Shown: positions 16,536 to 29,142, numbered from the stretch's first letter. The stretch is DNA of 64,000 nt from Pseudovibrio exalbescens DSM 16456 (GCF_000422785.1 NZ_AUGS01000001.1:186001-250000), one strand, 5' to 3'. The notes: generated by a model from the sequence alone, not told the origin. Translations and numbers: made by a program.

Positions 16536-18893
16536 ATGCCTCGGCTTGTTCCCGATAGAGTGCAATTTGATGCCAATTTCCGCGTGAGGCCTCACAGCGG
16601 CGGCTGGCAGATCCTGCTCTACGCTTTCGTGATTGTTTGGTGTTTTATCGCCGCTCCGCAAGTGGGCTGGGCCAATCCTGTCCTGTTGGGGCAAGTGGCA
16701 ACGAGCGAGCAACAATCCGCTACCAAGCCCGAACCAGCCTCGGTGAATACGACTGCAACTTCCTCTTCAACTCCCATGATGGATGTTCAGCATGCCTATC
16801 GCTTTGAGGAGAAAGTGCGGGAGATGCTGGCAGAAACGGGGACCACAGCAGATCAAATCCGACAAGCGATGTCGCAGGCGAATCCGGGAGGCGGTGGCGA
16901 TTGGCTTGCCAATGGGTTGGTGCTGGGATTGGTGGCGATTCTGGTGGGCTATGCCGCCGGTGCGTTGGTCCAGCGTTGGGGGCGGCTGAACTTTCTCAGT
17001 TTGTACAGTCAAAGCCCTTCCGTGCGGGCGGAAAAGGTTGGGTTTCTGCTCACCCGTGCCTTGATGATGTTGTTTGGTACGGTGTCGAACGCCATCGTGT
17101 CCGGAGTTCTCATTCTGATTTTCGCTCAGGGCCATCCACCAACGCGCATGACCGCGATGGTGATGCTGGGTACCTTTTTGCTATACCGGTTTGTCTCGCT
17201 TGTTGCCTACAATGTTCTGGCGCCCCGGTATCCAGACTATCGAATGGTCCCGTTGCCGAATGAGACTGCGCGGGGTTTGTATCGTTCGCTCATGATCGTG
17301 TTCGCGGTCGCTGCCACCATGCTGGCCGTGTGCATATGGCTCAACAATCTCAATGTTGCCGAAGAGGCTCACAAGTTGAGCCTTATGCTGACCTCTCTTG
17401 TTACAACTGTCCTTTTGAGCGGTGTTGCTATTGTTTATCGTCGACCAATCGGTCTGGCGCTGACAGGGTACCCCGCCAATCCGGAGGAGGTGACCGGGTG
17501 GCGCATGGTGGTATTGCGCTATTGGTTCTTGCCGGTGGTGGCGTATTTCGTGTTCGCGTTTGCAGCCACAGTATTTCGCCTTGTTCTGGATTTGCCGTCC
17601 GCGATGGGGCTGGTAGCTGCACCCTTGGAGGCCGCGCTTGTTGGTGCCGTATTCTATGCGGTGCTGATCCTGCTCATTGATCGGTTCCTGCTGCCATACG
17701 TCAACACTGACAAGGGAGTGGCCAAGATCAAGAAGCAGTTGCTTGAAGCCCACGAAAAATCCGAGAATGCCGCTGAGGAAATTCCCGAGGCAGAGCTGGA
17801 GGCTCAGGCGCAAGCGGAAGCAATCGAGCGCGAGCGCAAACGAGAACCTTACCGCCATCTTGTGGACCACGGAGCTCAGATCCTGACGGTGCTGGCCATG
17901 TTTGGTTGGTTGCTTGTGGATTGGGGCATCTCTATCAGCCGGGATGAGTCATTCCTCGGCAGCCTTTTCGAGATTTTTCTCGTGTCCTTTCTTGGGTACA
18001 TGGCTTACAGGGCGGTGCAACTGGCAATTGACCAGAAGATTGAGGAGGAGAGTCCCTCTTCTGAACACGGGGCTGGCGAGTTCGAGGTTGGTGGTACCGG
18101 TGAGAGCCGTATTGCAACCTTGCTGCCGATCTTTCGCAACTTTCTTCTGATCACCATCGCGGTGATTTCGTCCATGGTTGTGCTATCGGAACTTGGCGTG
18201 AACATCGCGCCGTTGTTTGCGGGCGCCGGTGTGGTCGGCCTCGCAGTCGGATTCGGGGCACAAACCTTGATCCGCGACATCTTTTCCGGTGCGTTTTTCC
18301 TTATTGATGATGCGTTTCGCAAAGGCGAGTACATCGATATTGGTGAAGTAAAGGGCATGGTGGAGAAGATATCCATTCGCTCCATGCAGTTGCGTCACCA
18401 CAACGGGCCATTGAACACGGTGCCGTTTGGAGAGATCCAGTTTGTAAAGAACTTCTCCCGCGATTGGGCAATGATGAAGCTGGCCTTCCGGGTCACTTAC
18501 GACACGGACGTGGAGAAGGTACGCAAACTCATCAAGAAGTTTGGTCAGGAATTGTTGGAACATCCGGACTATGGGCCAAAGTTTTTGCAGCCGGTCAAAT
18601 CCCAAGGCGTAATCTCCTTCGAGGACTCGGCCATGATTGTGCGCGTCAAGTTCATGACCCGACCCGGTGATCAGTTCGAGCTGCGCAAGGTCGTTTATGC
18701 GGGGATTCGCGATATCTTTGAGCGCGAAGGCATTCATTTCGCCCATCGGGAGGTCAAGGTGCGCTTGTCCGACGAAGATGCTCCGCGCAAGCTGACGGAC
18801 GACGAGAAGCGGGCTGTCGCTGGGGCTGTTTTGCCCGCCATTGAAGACCAAGAAGCGGAAGATCAAGCCGCGGCAGCAGCAGGATCCCGCTGA
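16536..18893 (+). CDS. Large MscS-family mechanosensitive channel
   Basis: This 785-residue protein starts at ATG 16536, behind GGAGTAGAAG. A signal-like segment near residues 24–45 is followed by a periplasmic stretch and several membrane helices. A cytoplasmic charged coiled segment (KIKKQLLEAHEKSENAAEEIPEAELEAQAQAE) comes next, then the C-terminal MscS core: pore helix with AGAGVVGLAVGFGAQTLIRDIFSGAFFLIDDAF, the beta domain GEYIDIGEVKGMVEKISIRSMQLR and the alpha-beta end domain. Such channels release solutes on hypo-osmotic shock. The N-terminal architecture resembles the larger MscK/YbdG-type members. Its genomic neighbours show no functional link. Confidence 0.9.
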   Translation: MPRLVPDRVQFDANFRVRPHSGGWQILLYAFVIVWCFIAAPQVGWANPVLLGQVATSEQQSATKPEPASVNTTATSSSTPMMDVQHAYRFEEKVREMLAETGTTADQIRQAMSQANPGGGGDWLANGLVLGLVAILVGYAAGALVQRWGRLNFLSLYSQSPSVRAEKVGFLLTRALMMLFGTVSNAIVSGVLILIFAQGHPPTRMTAMVMLGTFLLYRFVSLVAYNVLAPRYPDYRMVPLPNETARGLYRSLMIVFAVAATMLAVCIWLNNLNVAEEAHKLSLMLTSLVTTVLLSGVAIVYRRPIGLALTGYPANPEEVTGWRMVVLRYWFLPVVAYFVFAFAATVFRLVLDLPSAMGLVAAPLEAALVGAVFYAVLILLIDRFLLPYVNTDKGVAKIKKQLLEAHEKSENAAEEIPEAELEAQAQAEAIERERKREPYRHLVDHGAQILTVLAMFGWLLVDWGISISRDESFLGSLFEIFLVSFLGYMAYRAVQLAIDQKIEEESPSSEHGAGEFEVGGTGESRIATLLPIFRNFLLITIAVISSMVVLSELGVNIAPLFAGAGVVGLAVGFGAQTLIRDIFSGAFFLIDDAFRKGEYIDIGEVKGMVEKISIRSMQLRHHNGPLNTVPFGEIQFVKNFSRDWAMMKLAFRVTYDTDVEKVRKLIKKFGQELLEHPDYGPKFLQPVKSQGVISFEDSAMIVRVKFMTRPGDQFELRKVVYAGIRDIFEREGIHFAHREVKVRLSDEDAPRKLTDDEKRAVAGAVLPAIEDQEAEDQAAAAAGSR

Positions 18894-19029
18894 ATTCGAC
18901 GCTTGTATAATCTCTTTCTTGTGTCATCCATCTCCTGCTTTATCCGTGTGGCCGCGTGTGTGTTCGAGCGGGCAAGGGGTATATTATTTTACCTGACTGA
19001 TCCATTGCGATGCACTTTTCTCTTGAACG

Positions 19030-19047
19030 TATAAAGATATCTTTATA
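19030..19047. promoter_or_regulatory. 18-bp perfect palindrome, operator of the met operon
   Basis: TATAAAGATATCTTTATA is a perfect dyad located just upstream of the ArsR-methyltransferase gene that heads the metF-metH operon. ArsR/SahR-type repressors bind AT-rich palindromes of this size. The expected signal is S-adenosylhomocysteine or S-adenosylmethionine. Autoregulation of the operon is inferred from position. Confidence 0.65.
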
Positions 19048-19083
19048 TCAATCTCTCTGTTGATTTCAGAGATCGGGTGCGTC

Positions 19084-20112
19084 GTGATAGACAGCGTCAT
19101 AAATACACAGAATGAAAAAGCCGGCGTTGATGATCTGGTCGCTTGCCTGCGAGCGACCGGCGAAAGTACGCGTGTTCGTTTGCTGGCTCTTCTTAAAGAA
19201 GGAGAGCTGACGGTCAAGGACTTGACCAGTATTCTGGGCCAAAGCCAGCCGCGTATTTCCCGCCATCTCAAGCTTCTGACAGAGGCAGGTATTATCCAGC
19301 GCTACCCGGAGGGCGCCTGGGCCTACTACCGGCTTGGCGATACGGGCAGCGCAGCGGTTGCGCGCACGATCCTGCAGCACGCCGACAGTACAGACCCCAC
19401 ACTGGCGGCTGATCGCGAGAGACTGGATTCTCTTCGGCGATCAAAGGCAGAAGAAGCTGCGGCCTATTTTGCATCGCGTGCAGAGTTCTGGGATCAGGAG
19501 CGTACCTTGCATGTACCGGAAGCCGCCGTCGAGGCGGCTATGCGCCAGGCACTGGGGTCGCAACCCTTTGACAGTTTTCTGGACTTGGGTACCGGCACCG
19601 GACGGCTGTTGGAGTTGTTTCAAGACCAATATCGACGCGGCATTGGCATCGACACCAGCCAGAGCATGCTTTCCGTTGCCCGAGCCAACCTTGCGAAAGT
19701 CGGCGTTTCTCATGCTCAGGTTCGGCAGGGAGACATTTATGCGCTGCCCATTCCGCCAAAATCGACTGATGTCGCAGTAATTCATCAAGTTCTCCACTAT
19801 CTGGAGGAGCCCGCTCGTGCTCTGCGCGAAGCGGCGCGCACTCTACGACCCGGCGGGCGTTTGCTTGTCGTTGATTTCGCCCCTCACGACCTTGAATTCT
19901 TACGCGAAAAACATGCTCACCGGCGCCTTGGTTTTTCTCATGACCAAGTGGCGCGCTGGTTGGCCGACGCCAACCTTGATCTCGTCACTCAGCAAGACTT
20001 GTGTCCTGAGGCGCACGCGGACGAGCAACTGACTGTAACCTTATGGCTGGCACGGGACCGACGGATTGTTACGGACCTGCCCATAGCCGATACAACCCAG
20101 GAGTTTGCATAG
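19084..20112 (+). CDS. ArsR-family regulator fused to SAM-dependent methyltransferase
   Basis: This 342-residue two-domain protein has an ArsR winged helix at about 5–90 (ESTRVRLLALLKEGELTVKDLTSILGQSQPRISRHLKLLTEAGI). A class I methyltransferase fold follows at about 140–310 (FLDLGTGTGRLLELF … GIDTSQSMLSVARANL … AVIHQVLHYLEEPARALREAARTLRPGGRLLVVDF). It is 2 bases ahead of metF. Such fusions head methionine-cycle operons in rhizobia and are thought to sense SAM or SAH through the second domain. GTG 19084 was chosen; TTG 19060 is an alternative, and neither has a strong ribosome binding site. An 18-bp palindrome lies 37–54 bases upstream. Confidence 0.85.
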   Translation: MIDSVINTQNEKAGVDDLVACLRATGESTRVRLLALLKEGELTVKDLTSILGQSQPRISRHLKLLTEAGIIQRYPEGAWAYYRLGDTGSAAVARTILQHADSTDPTLAADRERLDSLRRSKAEEAAAYFASRAEFWDQERTLHVPEAAVEAAMRQALGSQPFDSFLDLGTGTGRLLELFQDQYRRGIGIDTSQSMLSVARANLAKVGVSHAQVRQGDIYALPIPPKSTDVAVIHQVLHYLEEPARALREAARTLRPGGRLLVVDFAPHDLEFLREKHAHRRLGFSHDQVARWLADANLDLVTQQDLCPEAHADEQLTVTLWLARDRRIVTDLPIADTTQEFA

Positions 20113-20114
20113 AT

Positions 20115-21038
20115 ATGGCATATATTGATCCAGGCCGCCGGTTCCGGCTGACCGGACATTCAGATATCGCCGTTTCCTTCGAGTTTTTCCCGCCAAAAAC
20201 GGAAAAAATGGAGCAGACCCTATGGAACTCCATCGAGCGGCTGGCCCCTCTGGAACCCAATTTCGTATCGGTTACCTATGGCGCAGGTGGGTCGACGCGT
20301 GAACGGACCCACGCCACCGTCTCGCGAATTGTCAAGGAAACCAATCTGAAACCGGCAGCTCATCTGACCTGTGTGGATGCCACTTGCGCCGAGGTTGATG
20401 AAGTGGTGCAGGGGTATTGGGATGCCGGCGTTCGCCACATCGTTGCGTTGCGTGGTGATCCCGCAGCTGGTGTGGGCGAGAAGTACATTCCTCATCCGGG
20501 GGGATATCAGAGCACTGCGGATCTGATCGCGAGCATCAAGCGCATCGGTGACTTCGAGGTATCTGTCTCTGCTTATCCTGAAAAGCATCCGGAAAGCCCG
20601 AGTTGGGATGTCGAGATGGACGTTCTGAAGGCCAAGGTGGATGCCGGAGCCACTCGTGCCATAACCCAGTTCTTCTTCCGCAACGAAGACTACCTGCGGT
20701 ATGTGGAACGTGTACGCGCGGCCGGGATTGAAATTCCTATCGTGCCGGGTATCGTGCCGGTGACGAGTTTTAAGGGCATTTCAAGTTTTGCGGCCAAGAC
20801 GGGCGCCAGTGTGCCGGACTGGCTGGCGCGTCGCTTTGAGGGGCTTGATGACGATCCGAAGATGCGCGAGCTCGTGGCCGCTGCCGTCGCGGCGGAGCAG
20901 GTGATGGACCTTGTCGACCACGGCGTTAGCGATTTCCATTTCTACACGATGAACAAGGCGGATCTGGTTTACGCCATTTGCCATATGCTTGGGCTGCGCG
21001 AAAGTGAAGCTGCGCCGGAGCCGGTCGCTACCGCCTGA
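20115..21038 (+). CDS. metF: 5,10-methylenetetrahydrofolate reductase
   Basis: This 307-residue flavoenzyme reduces methylene-THF to methyl-THF, the methyl donor for MetH. Motifs include the N-terminal SFEFFPPKTEKMEQTLW, with the catalytic Glu, then FVSVTYGAGGSTRERT and AHLTCVDAT, and FITQFFF-like ITQFFFRNEDYLRYVERVRAAG. ATG 20115 begins 2 bases after the regulator's stop. Upstream in-frame starts lie inside that gene and were rejected. It is the middle gene of the regulator-metF-metH operon. Confidence 0.96.
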   Translation: MAYIDPGRRFRLTGHSDIAVSFEFFPPKTEKMEQTLWNSIERLAPLEPNFVSVTYGAGGSTRERTHATVSRIVKETNLKPAAHLTCVDATCAEVDEVVQGYWDAGVRHIVALRGDPAAGVGEKYIPHPGGYQSTADLIASIKRIGDFEVSVSAYPEKHPESPSWDVEMDVLKAKVDAGATRAITQFFFRNEDYLRYVERVRAAGIEIPIVPGIVPVTSFKGISSFAAKTGASVPDWLARRFEGLDDDPKMRELVAAAVAAEQVMDLVDHGVSDFHFYTMNKADLVYAICHMLGLRESEAAPEPVATA

Positions 21039-21070
21039 ATTCTTACCAGTTTAGATAGAAAAGTTTTGTA

Positions 21071-24817
<3,747 letters not shown>

Positions 24818-24862
24818 GGACGACAGAACGAGAGACTCTCGGCATTCAAACAGCCTTGGGGC

Positions 24863-24889
24863 AAAAAGGGCGCGGCTGCGCCCTTTTTT
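24863..24889 (+). terminator. Rho-independent terminator of the met operon
   Basis: The stem AAAAAGGGCGC/GCGCCCTTTTT (24863–24873 with 24878–24888) has a GGCT loop and ends in a T-run. It lies 46 bases past the metH stop. Confidence 0.92.
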
Positions 24890-25041
24890 GTTGGCTCCGT
24901 CATTGCGGGCCCACGGGTGAAACCGGCGTGGGTGTTATATGATGTTGAATGCACTGTTCATGATTATTGCTCTAATCAAATGCGTTTAGACGAGTATGTT
25001 TACGGCACAAACTAAGCAACGCCTGCGGGCCGGAGAAAAAC

Positions 25042-25638
25042 ATGTCTGATACGTTGAACATCCTTTCCGTTGTCTCTTCTGCCAACACAGAGAGCTCCGT
25101 AACCAGAAAACTGTCTCAAAAGCTCATCGACACGCTGACTACCAAAAATGGCGGGGCCAGCGTTGTGGTTCGCGATCTCAACAACGCTATTGAATTCATT
25201 GACGAAAGCTGGGTTGGGGCCAACTACACCGCGCCGGAACAGCGCAGTGAGGCGCAAAAGGCACGGCTGGCTCTTTCCGATGAGTTGGTGGCCGAGTTGC
25301 AAGCAGCAGATGTGATCGTGATTGGTGCGCCGATCTACAACTTCTCTGTACCGGCCACGTTGAAGGCCTGGATCGATCTTGTCGCTCGCGCGGGAGTTAC
25401 CTTCCGCTACACAGAGAATGGCCCTGAGGGGCTTTTGAAGGGCAAGAAGGCCTACGTGGTGCTGACGTCCGGTGGTGTGCCGCTTGGTTCCGCAGTGGAT
25501 TACAACAGCCCGTATCTGAAACAGTTTCTGGCCTTTGTCGGCATTACGGATGTGGAATTCATTGCTGCCGACGGGCTGATGACCAAAGGCGAAGAAGCTG
25601 TTGCGGCTGCAGAACAAGCGATTGAAGCGGTTGCCTGA
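25042..25638 (+). CDS. azoR: FMN-dependent NADH-azoreductase
   Basis: This 198-residue flavodoxin-fold quinone/azo reductase has an N-terminal FMN-binding strand-loop (ILSVVSSANTESSVTRKLSQKL) and the family blocks GAPIYNFSVPATLKAWIDLVARAGVTFRYTENGPEGLL and VLTSGGVPLG. It reduces quinones and azo compounds by two-electron transfer and probably protects against electrophiles. ATG 25042 has GGAG upstream. It is monocistronic, with its own terminator. Confidence 0.92.
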   Translation: MSDTLNILSVVSSANTESSVTRKLSQKLIDTLTTKNGGASVVVRDLNNAIEFIDESWVGANYTAPEQRSEAQKARLALSDELVAELQAADVIVIGAPIYNFSVPATLKAWIDLVARAGVTFRYTENGPEGLLKGKKAYVVLTSGGVPLGSAVDYNSPYLKQFLAFVGITDVEFIAADGLMTKGEEAVAAAEQAIEAVA

Positions 25639-25666
25639 TTTTCTTGCTTGGGGATTGATCGAAAAC

Positions 25667-25699
25667 AAAAAAGGCGGCTCCCGTAGGGCCGCCTTTTTT
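25667..25699 (+). terminator. Rho-independent terminator after azoR
   Basis: The stem AAAAAAGGCGGC/GCCGCCTTTTTT (25667–25678 with 25688–25699) is near-perfect and contains a T-run on both strands. It can therefore also end the leftward microprotein transcript. Confidence 0.92.
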
Positions 25700-25756
25700 G
25701 ATGGTCAGTGACCGCGCTCCGCAGAGCTTCGGGTATAGCAAACGGGCTGAACCCGA

Positions 25757-25840
25757 TCACACAATTCCAAGTACAATTGCTCCAAGGAAGATAAAGGTGA
25801 GAGAGATAGCAGCGATATTGATGCTCTGTGTTACGCTCAC
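25757..25840 (-). CDS. 27-residue single-membrane-segment microprotein
   Basis: This short leftward frame was found by reading the reverse strand between azoR and the BA14K gene. It starts at GTG 25840 with a GGGAGG ribosome binding site 7 bases upstream and ends at TGA 25757. It has 27 residues: a short polar start (MSVTQSIN) and then an uninterrupted hydrophobic helix ending in LGAIVLGIV. The bidirectional azoR terminator lies about 60 bases past its stop. From memory, similar tiny membrane proteins ending in 'FLGAIVLG' recur in alphaproteobacteria. I could not verify this. Function is unknown. Confidence 0.55.
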   Translation of the reverse strand: MSVTQSINIAAISLTFIFLGAIVLGIV

Positions 25841-26172
25841 GATAGTGCCTCCCATCGGCTTTGGTTTGTCCGTGAACTGTATGTGACATGATCCCCAGCG
25901 CAAAGCAAAAATATTGCTTTTGGGAGGCTGTTTTCAAAATTTATGTCGTTTTATTGCAGCCAGACGCTTGGTCAACAGAGCGTCCCCCTCAATGTTTGAG
26001 ACGGATTCTGAGCTATTTTTCAATCCGTTAAATAGTCTGACGGTGCTCATGGGGATGGGGTATGAACTACGTATGCGGCGGGCTGTCGCAGTTTCGCAAA
26101 ATGGGAAGCTGCCCCCAACTTTTTGCATAGCAAATTTTAGGGTCTGGCCAGAATCGAGGGGGTTGGGACACG
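25841..26172. other. Intergenic region without a supported gene
   Basis: This stretch holds the start region of the microprotein and the region beyond the BA14K terminator. A 114-codon plus-strand frame (25914–26258) crosses it, but it runs into the terminator and the BA14K 3' end and has no family resemblance. Confidence 0.4.
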
Positions 26173-26205
26173 AAAAAGGATCCGCAGTGGGGGCTACGGA
26201 TCCTT
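26173..26205 (-). terminator. Rho-independent terminator of the BA14K gene
   Basis: Read leftward, the stem AAGGATCCG/CGGATCCTT (26197–26205 with 26176–26184) is followed by TTTTTC. It lies 23 bases past the BA14K stop. Confidence 0.85.
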
Positions 26206-26227
26206 CGTTCAGGACACTTGAACCAGC

Positions 26228-26704
26228 TTACTGGCAGAAACGGGTCGCACCGGAATAGGCCGTGTAGGTGCCTGTAGAGGGGTTGAAGCTCCGGTACTTG
26301 CCCGCGCAGTAGGCATACCATTCCGATGTCCACGGCTGTGGCCGATACGTATGTACCGGAGGCCGATAGCTTGGCTGTGGCGGATGGTAAGCCGGTGGTG
26401 GGGCCACGTAGCTTGGTTTTGCAGCACCGGCAATGAGGGCACCGGCAGCAAGACCCAGAACGCCGATGGCCACGGCTTCGCCGCCACTGATGCCCTTCTT
26501 CTTGTAGTGGTGATGATGGTGAACGTGCTTGCGCCCATGACGCCGATGTTTGCGGTGACCGCCGCCCCGCACCTGGATGATTTCTTCCTGATGCGTGGTT
26601 TTGTATATGGTGCGCTGGTATTGACCCGCCTGTGCATTGGCAAAGGTTGGGATCATCAAGCTGCCGGCCAGGGCGATGGACAGGATGCGACCTGAAATTC
26701 TCAT
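26228..26704 (-). CDS. BA14K family exported protein
   Basis: This 158-residue protein has a signal peptide (MRISGRILSIALAGSLMIPTFANAQA). A His-rich, basic low-complexity region follows (residues about 50–70, KHVHHHHHYKKK). A hydrophobic helix (EAVAIGVLGLAAGALIAGAA), a Pro/Tyr-rich stretch and the C-terminal BA14K signature (WYAYCAGKYRSFNPSTGTYTAYSGATRFC) complete it. BA14K proteins are immunoreactive lectin-like envelope proteins first described in Brucella. The His cluster might bind metal, which is inference. The gene is monocistronic, with its own terminator. Confidence 0.88.
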   Translation of the reverse strand: MRISGRILSIALAGSLMIPTFANAQAGQYQRTIYKTTHQEEIIQVRGGGHRKHRRHGRKHVHHHHHYKKKGISGGEAVAIGVLGLAAGALIAGAAKPSYVAPPPAYHPPQPSYRPPVHTYRPQPWTSEWYAYCAGKYRSFNPSTGTYTAYSGATRFCQ

Positions 26705-26963
26705 GGGGCTCTCCGTTCAAACCGAACTCGTTTCTGTTGAGAGCCAATTAATCAAAATGCCGCTTAACCCTCCCTGAGGGGGCCGTTCATTTTCCATTCA
26801 TGTTTTACTGAAGAAGATAAATCACGTTATGTCAATGAGTTGTTGAGATGTAGTCCAAACAAAAATTGCTAAAGGCAACCAGAATCACAGAGATGTCCTT
26901 GCTGTTTTATATATGAATATAGTATTCAAGTTTATCTGTAGTGCGTAGGGAAACGAGGCGTTG

Positions 26964-27719
26964 ATGGCGAAAAGGAATGAGGTCATCCGCGAAACGGATG
27001 ATGAAGCCCGGCGGTTGGCGCAAACGCTGGTGCGCACTGCCCGGTTTGGCGCGCTTGCCTTGTTGGACAAGGCCTCTGGAGCGCCGGGGATAAGCCGCGT
27101 TGGCGTTTGCGCAGATGTGAGCGGTGCGCCCTACATCCTGACCTCCACCTTGTCTGCTCACACGCAGAACCTTGTTGCCAATCCAAAGGGCGCGCTGCTC
27201 CTTGGAGAACCGGGAAAAGGTGACCCTTTGGCTCATCCGCGGATCAGCGTTACGGGGCAGTTTGAAGAGGTGGAGAAGGGGACCCGTCTTCATGCTTTGC
27301 TGCGGGCGCGGTATCTGCTGCGCCATCCCAAGGCGGCGCTGTATGTGGACTTCGCTGATTTTGCGTTCTTTTGCATGAAAGTCGAAGATTCTGCGCTCAA
27401 TGGCGGGTTTGGCAAAGCGTACCAACTCACTGCGCAGGATCTTTTGGAAGAGCCGTCGCGAGCGCAGGGATTTGCCACCCAAGAAGCACTGGCGGTGGCG
27501 CACATAAACGACGCCTACTCGAATGTGGTATCGCTTTGTGCAATGCAGTTGTGCGGCTTGCCCGAGGGTGCGTGGCGGCTGATTGGAGTTGATCCCGCCG
27601 GCATGGATCTGGCCCTGGGCGACAAGATCGCGCGTTATTGGTTTGATGAAAAAATCTCAGCTAACGAAATACAGACCACGCTTACTGATCTGGTTCGCAG
27701 AGCGCGCAGCGAGGTCTGA
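26964..27719 (+). CDS. HugZ/HutZ-type haem-related FMN-binding split-barrel protein
   Basis: This 251-residue protein has an N-terminal pyridoxamine-phosphate-oxidase-like split barrel (about 10–150: ARRLAQTLVRTARFGALALLDKASGAPGISRVGV, then LTSTLSAHTQNLVANPKGALLLGEPGKGDPLAHPRISVTG). A C-terminal DUF2470-like domain follows (about 165–250: INDAYSNVVSLCAMQLCGLPEGAWRLIGVDPAGMDLALG). This architecture is that of HugZ/HutZ haem-utilisation proteins. ATG 26964 follows CGAGGCG. No haem uptake genes are adjacent, so the role in haem use is inferred from family only. Confidence 0.8.
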   Translation: MAKRNEVIRETDDEARRLAQTLVRTARFGALALLDKASGAPGISRVGVCADVSGAPYILTSTLSAHTQNLVANPKGALLLGEPGKGDPLAHPRISVTGQFEEVEKGTRLHALLRARYLLRHPKAALYVDFADFAFFCMKVEDSALNGGFGKAYQLTAQDLLEEPSRAQGFATQEALAVAHINDAYSNVVSLCAMQLCGLPEGAWRLIGVDPAGMDLALGDKIARYWFDEKISANEIQTTLTDLVRRARSEV

Positions 27720-27728
27720 GGCCATCGG

Positions 27729-28400
27729 CTAACCCGGTGCCGGGAAATAGATGGGGGCGTCCTCCGGCTGCCATGGTTTCCACTTCGTGCCGAATACGAC
27801 GGAAAACTCTGGCGACGAGATGCGATCTTCCAGCCACTGTTGCACGCGCTTGGGGGCAGAGATGGTGAACCGCTCCTTGTCAGCGTTGCAGAACTGGCGC
27901 ACGAACGGAAACATAGCTTGATCTGCCAGCGCCGGCCGGTTGCCAAACAGATAGGGCCTCGCTTCCAGTCGTTGCTCAAGCTTGCCCAGCTCCTGAATGG
28001 CAGCGGCATAATGAGTGTCCGGATCTGCCCCTTCGTAGCGGGTTGCATATTTGTAGCGGTCGAGGTGGTGCTTGAACGGGCCGTCCATCTCTGCAATCAG
28101 GGCCAGCATTTCGTCCAGTGCTCCTTCCTCTGGTGTCAACCAGCCCTGCGGGTCGTTGCGGCGCAGCGCCCACAGCATGATGTCGAGGCTTTCCTCGATC
28201 ACCGTGCCGTCCGCCAGTTGCATGACGGGTACAGTTCCTTTTGGTGATATCTCCAGCATGTGGGCCGGCTTGTCGCGCAACACGATCTCCCTCAACCGGC
28301 AGGTAGTCTGGCTGGCGACAAGTGCCAAACGGGCGCGCATGGCGTAGGGGCAGCGGCGGAAAGAATAAAGCAGGGGCTCATTAGGCATTGTGTGCATCAT
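27729..28400 (-). CDS. Glutathione S-transferase family protein
   Basis: This 223-residue protein has an N-terminal thioredoxin-like GST domain with YSFRRCPYAMRARLAL (possible catalytic Cys), the cis-Pro region KGTVPVMQL and the glutathione-binding EESLDI. An all-helical C-terminal domain follows (FGNRPALADQAMFPFVRQF). It is convergent with the HugZ-type gene, with 9 bases between the stops. It lies 14 bases behind the thioesterase gene on the same strand, probably as one transcript. The substrate is unknown. Several Met starts are close together (28400, 28397, 28388). Confidence 0.88.
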   Translation of the reverse strand: MMHTMPNEPLLYSFRRCPYAMRARLALVASQTTCRLREIVLRDKPAHMLEISPKGTVPVMQLADGTVIEESLDIMLWALRRNDPQGWLTPEEGALDEMLALIAEMDGPFKHHLDRYKYATRYEGADPDTHYAAAIQELGKLEQRLEARPYLFGNRPALADQAMFPFVRQFCNADKERFTISAPKRVQQWLEDRISSPEFSVVFGTKWKPWQPEDAPIYFPAPG

Positions 28401-28414
28401 ACGTGCGGCTTGAG

Positions 28415-28996
28415 TTACGCCGCCTTTTCAGGTTGTGTTGCTTCCTGCCTGTCATAAGTACGTAATTCCCCCTCTGCGTTCAAGAAGGCCTCGACATGGG
28501 GCTGAAGGCTTGGGGATTGTTCGTCCACGCCGATCTCTTTCATTAGCTGTGCCATGGGCACAAACTTGCGCGCCTTTCGGTCATAAAGCCCCACGCGTAC
28601 CAGAGCGGTGGCCGCCAGAATGCCCTTCTTTGGACCTTTGCGAAAGCGGAACCGCTGCTCGATCACGCTGGTTTCCTCATTCCAGTACACGATACGGCTT
28701 TCCAGCGTGAACGGTTCGAACAGCCGGATTTCCTTGCGAAAGCGGATGTTGGCGCCGGAAACCACCGGCATCCATTTGTGGCGAACAACGGCGCGCCACA
28801 GGCCCGTACGCGCCATGATATCAAGGCGGCCCAGATCCATGAAAGTGAGATACTGGCCGTTGTTCAAGTGCACGTTACTGTCAATATCCGTCAGATGAAC
28901 CCGGTAGTTGATAACAGACAGGTCGGTGCCAGACTTGAGTTTGTCTCGAAATGGCGTGAGCAACAAAAAGAGGATGAGGCGAAACCAGAGGCGCAT
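28415..28996 (-). CDS. Hot-dog fold thioesterase family protein
   Basis: This 193-residue protein has an N-terminal hydrophobic segment (MRLWFRLILFLLLTPF) and a 4HBT-type hot-dog domain. The hallmark is DIDSNVHLNNGQYLTFMDLGR, where Asp/Asn-x-His-xx-N aligns to the thioesterase active region. These proteins hydrolyse acyl-CoA or acyl-ACP thioesters, often at the membrane. ATG 28996 has AAGGGA upstream and begins the hydrophobic segment. The frame extends to 29095 without a good start. It is likely co-transcribed with the downstream GST gene. Confidence 0.8.
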   Translation of the reverse strand: MRLWFRLILFLLLTPFRDKLKSGTDLSVINYRVHLTDIDSNVHLNNGQYLTFMDLGRLDIMARTGLWRAVVRHKWMPVVSGANIRFRKEIRLFEPFTLESRIVYWNEETSVIEQRFRFRKGPKKGILAATALVRVGLYDRKARKFVPMAQLMKEIGVDEQSPSLQPHVEAFLNAEGELRTYDRQEATQPEKAA

Positions 28997-29142
28997 GGAG
29001 GTCCCTTGTCTTTCAATGGTCTGGGCGAACGGAAGGCTCGTTGTGCCATGGGGCGCTGGGGTACTACAAGCGGCCACTTGGTCGGAGTTTGTCATGACCT
29101 TGCGGCAGGAGTTTTCTTGTCAACGGCGTCAGCGCACCGTGA

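Noticed and set aside
20060-20114. Riboswitch (SAM-II or cobalamin) before metF or metH
   Set aside because: There are only 2 and 32 bases between the genes, and no riboswitch core is visible upstream of the regulator.
24941-24991. 16-codon hydrophobic frame after the met operon (MMLNALFMIIALIKCV)
   Set aside because: It is too short, with a weak ribosome binding site; chance in an AT-rich gap is likely.
25914-26258. 114-codon plus-strand open frame between azoR and the BA14K gene
   Set aside because: It has no family resemblance and no ribosome binding site. It runs through the BA14K terminator and into the BA14K coding end.
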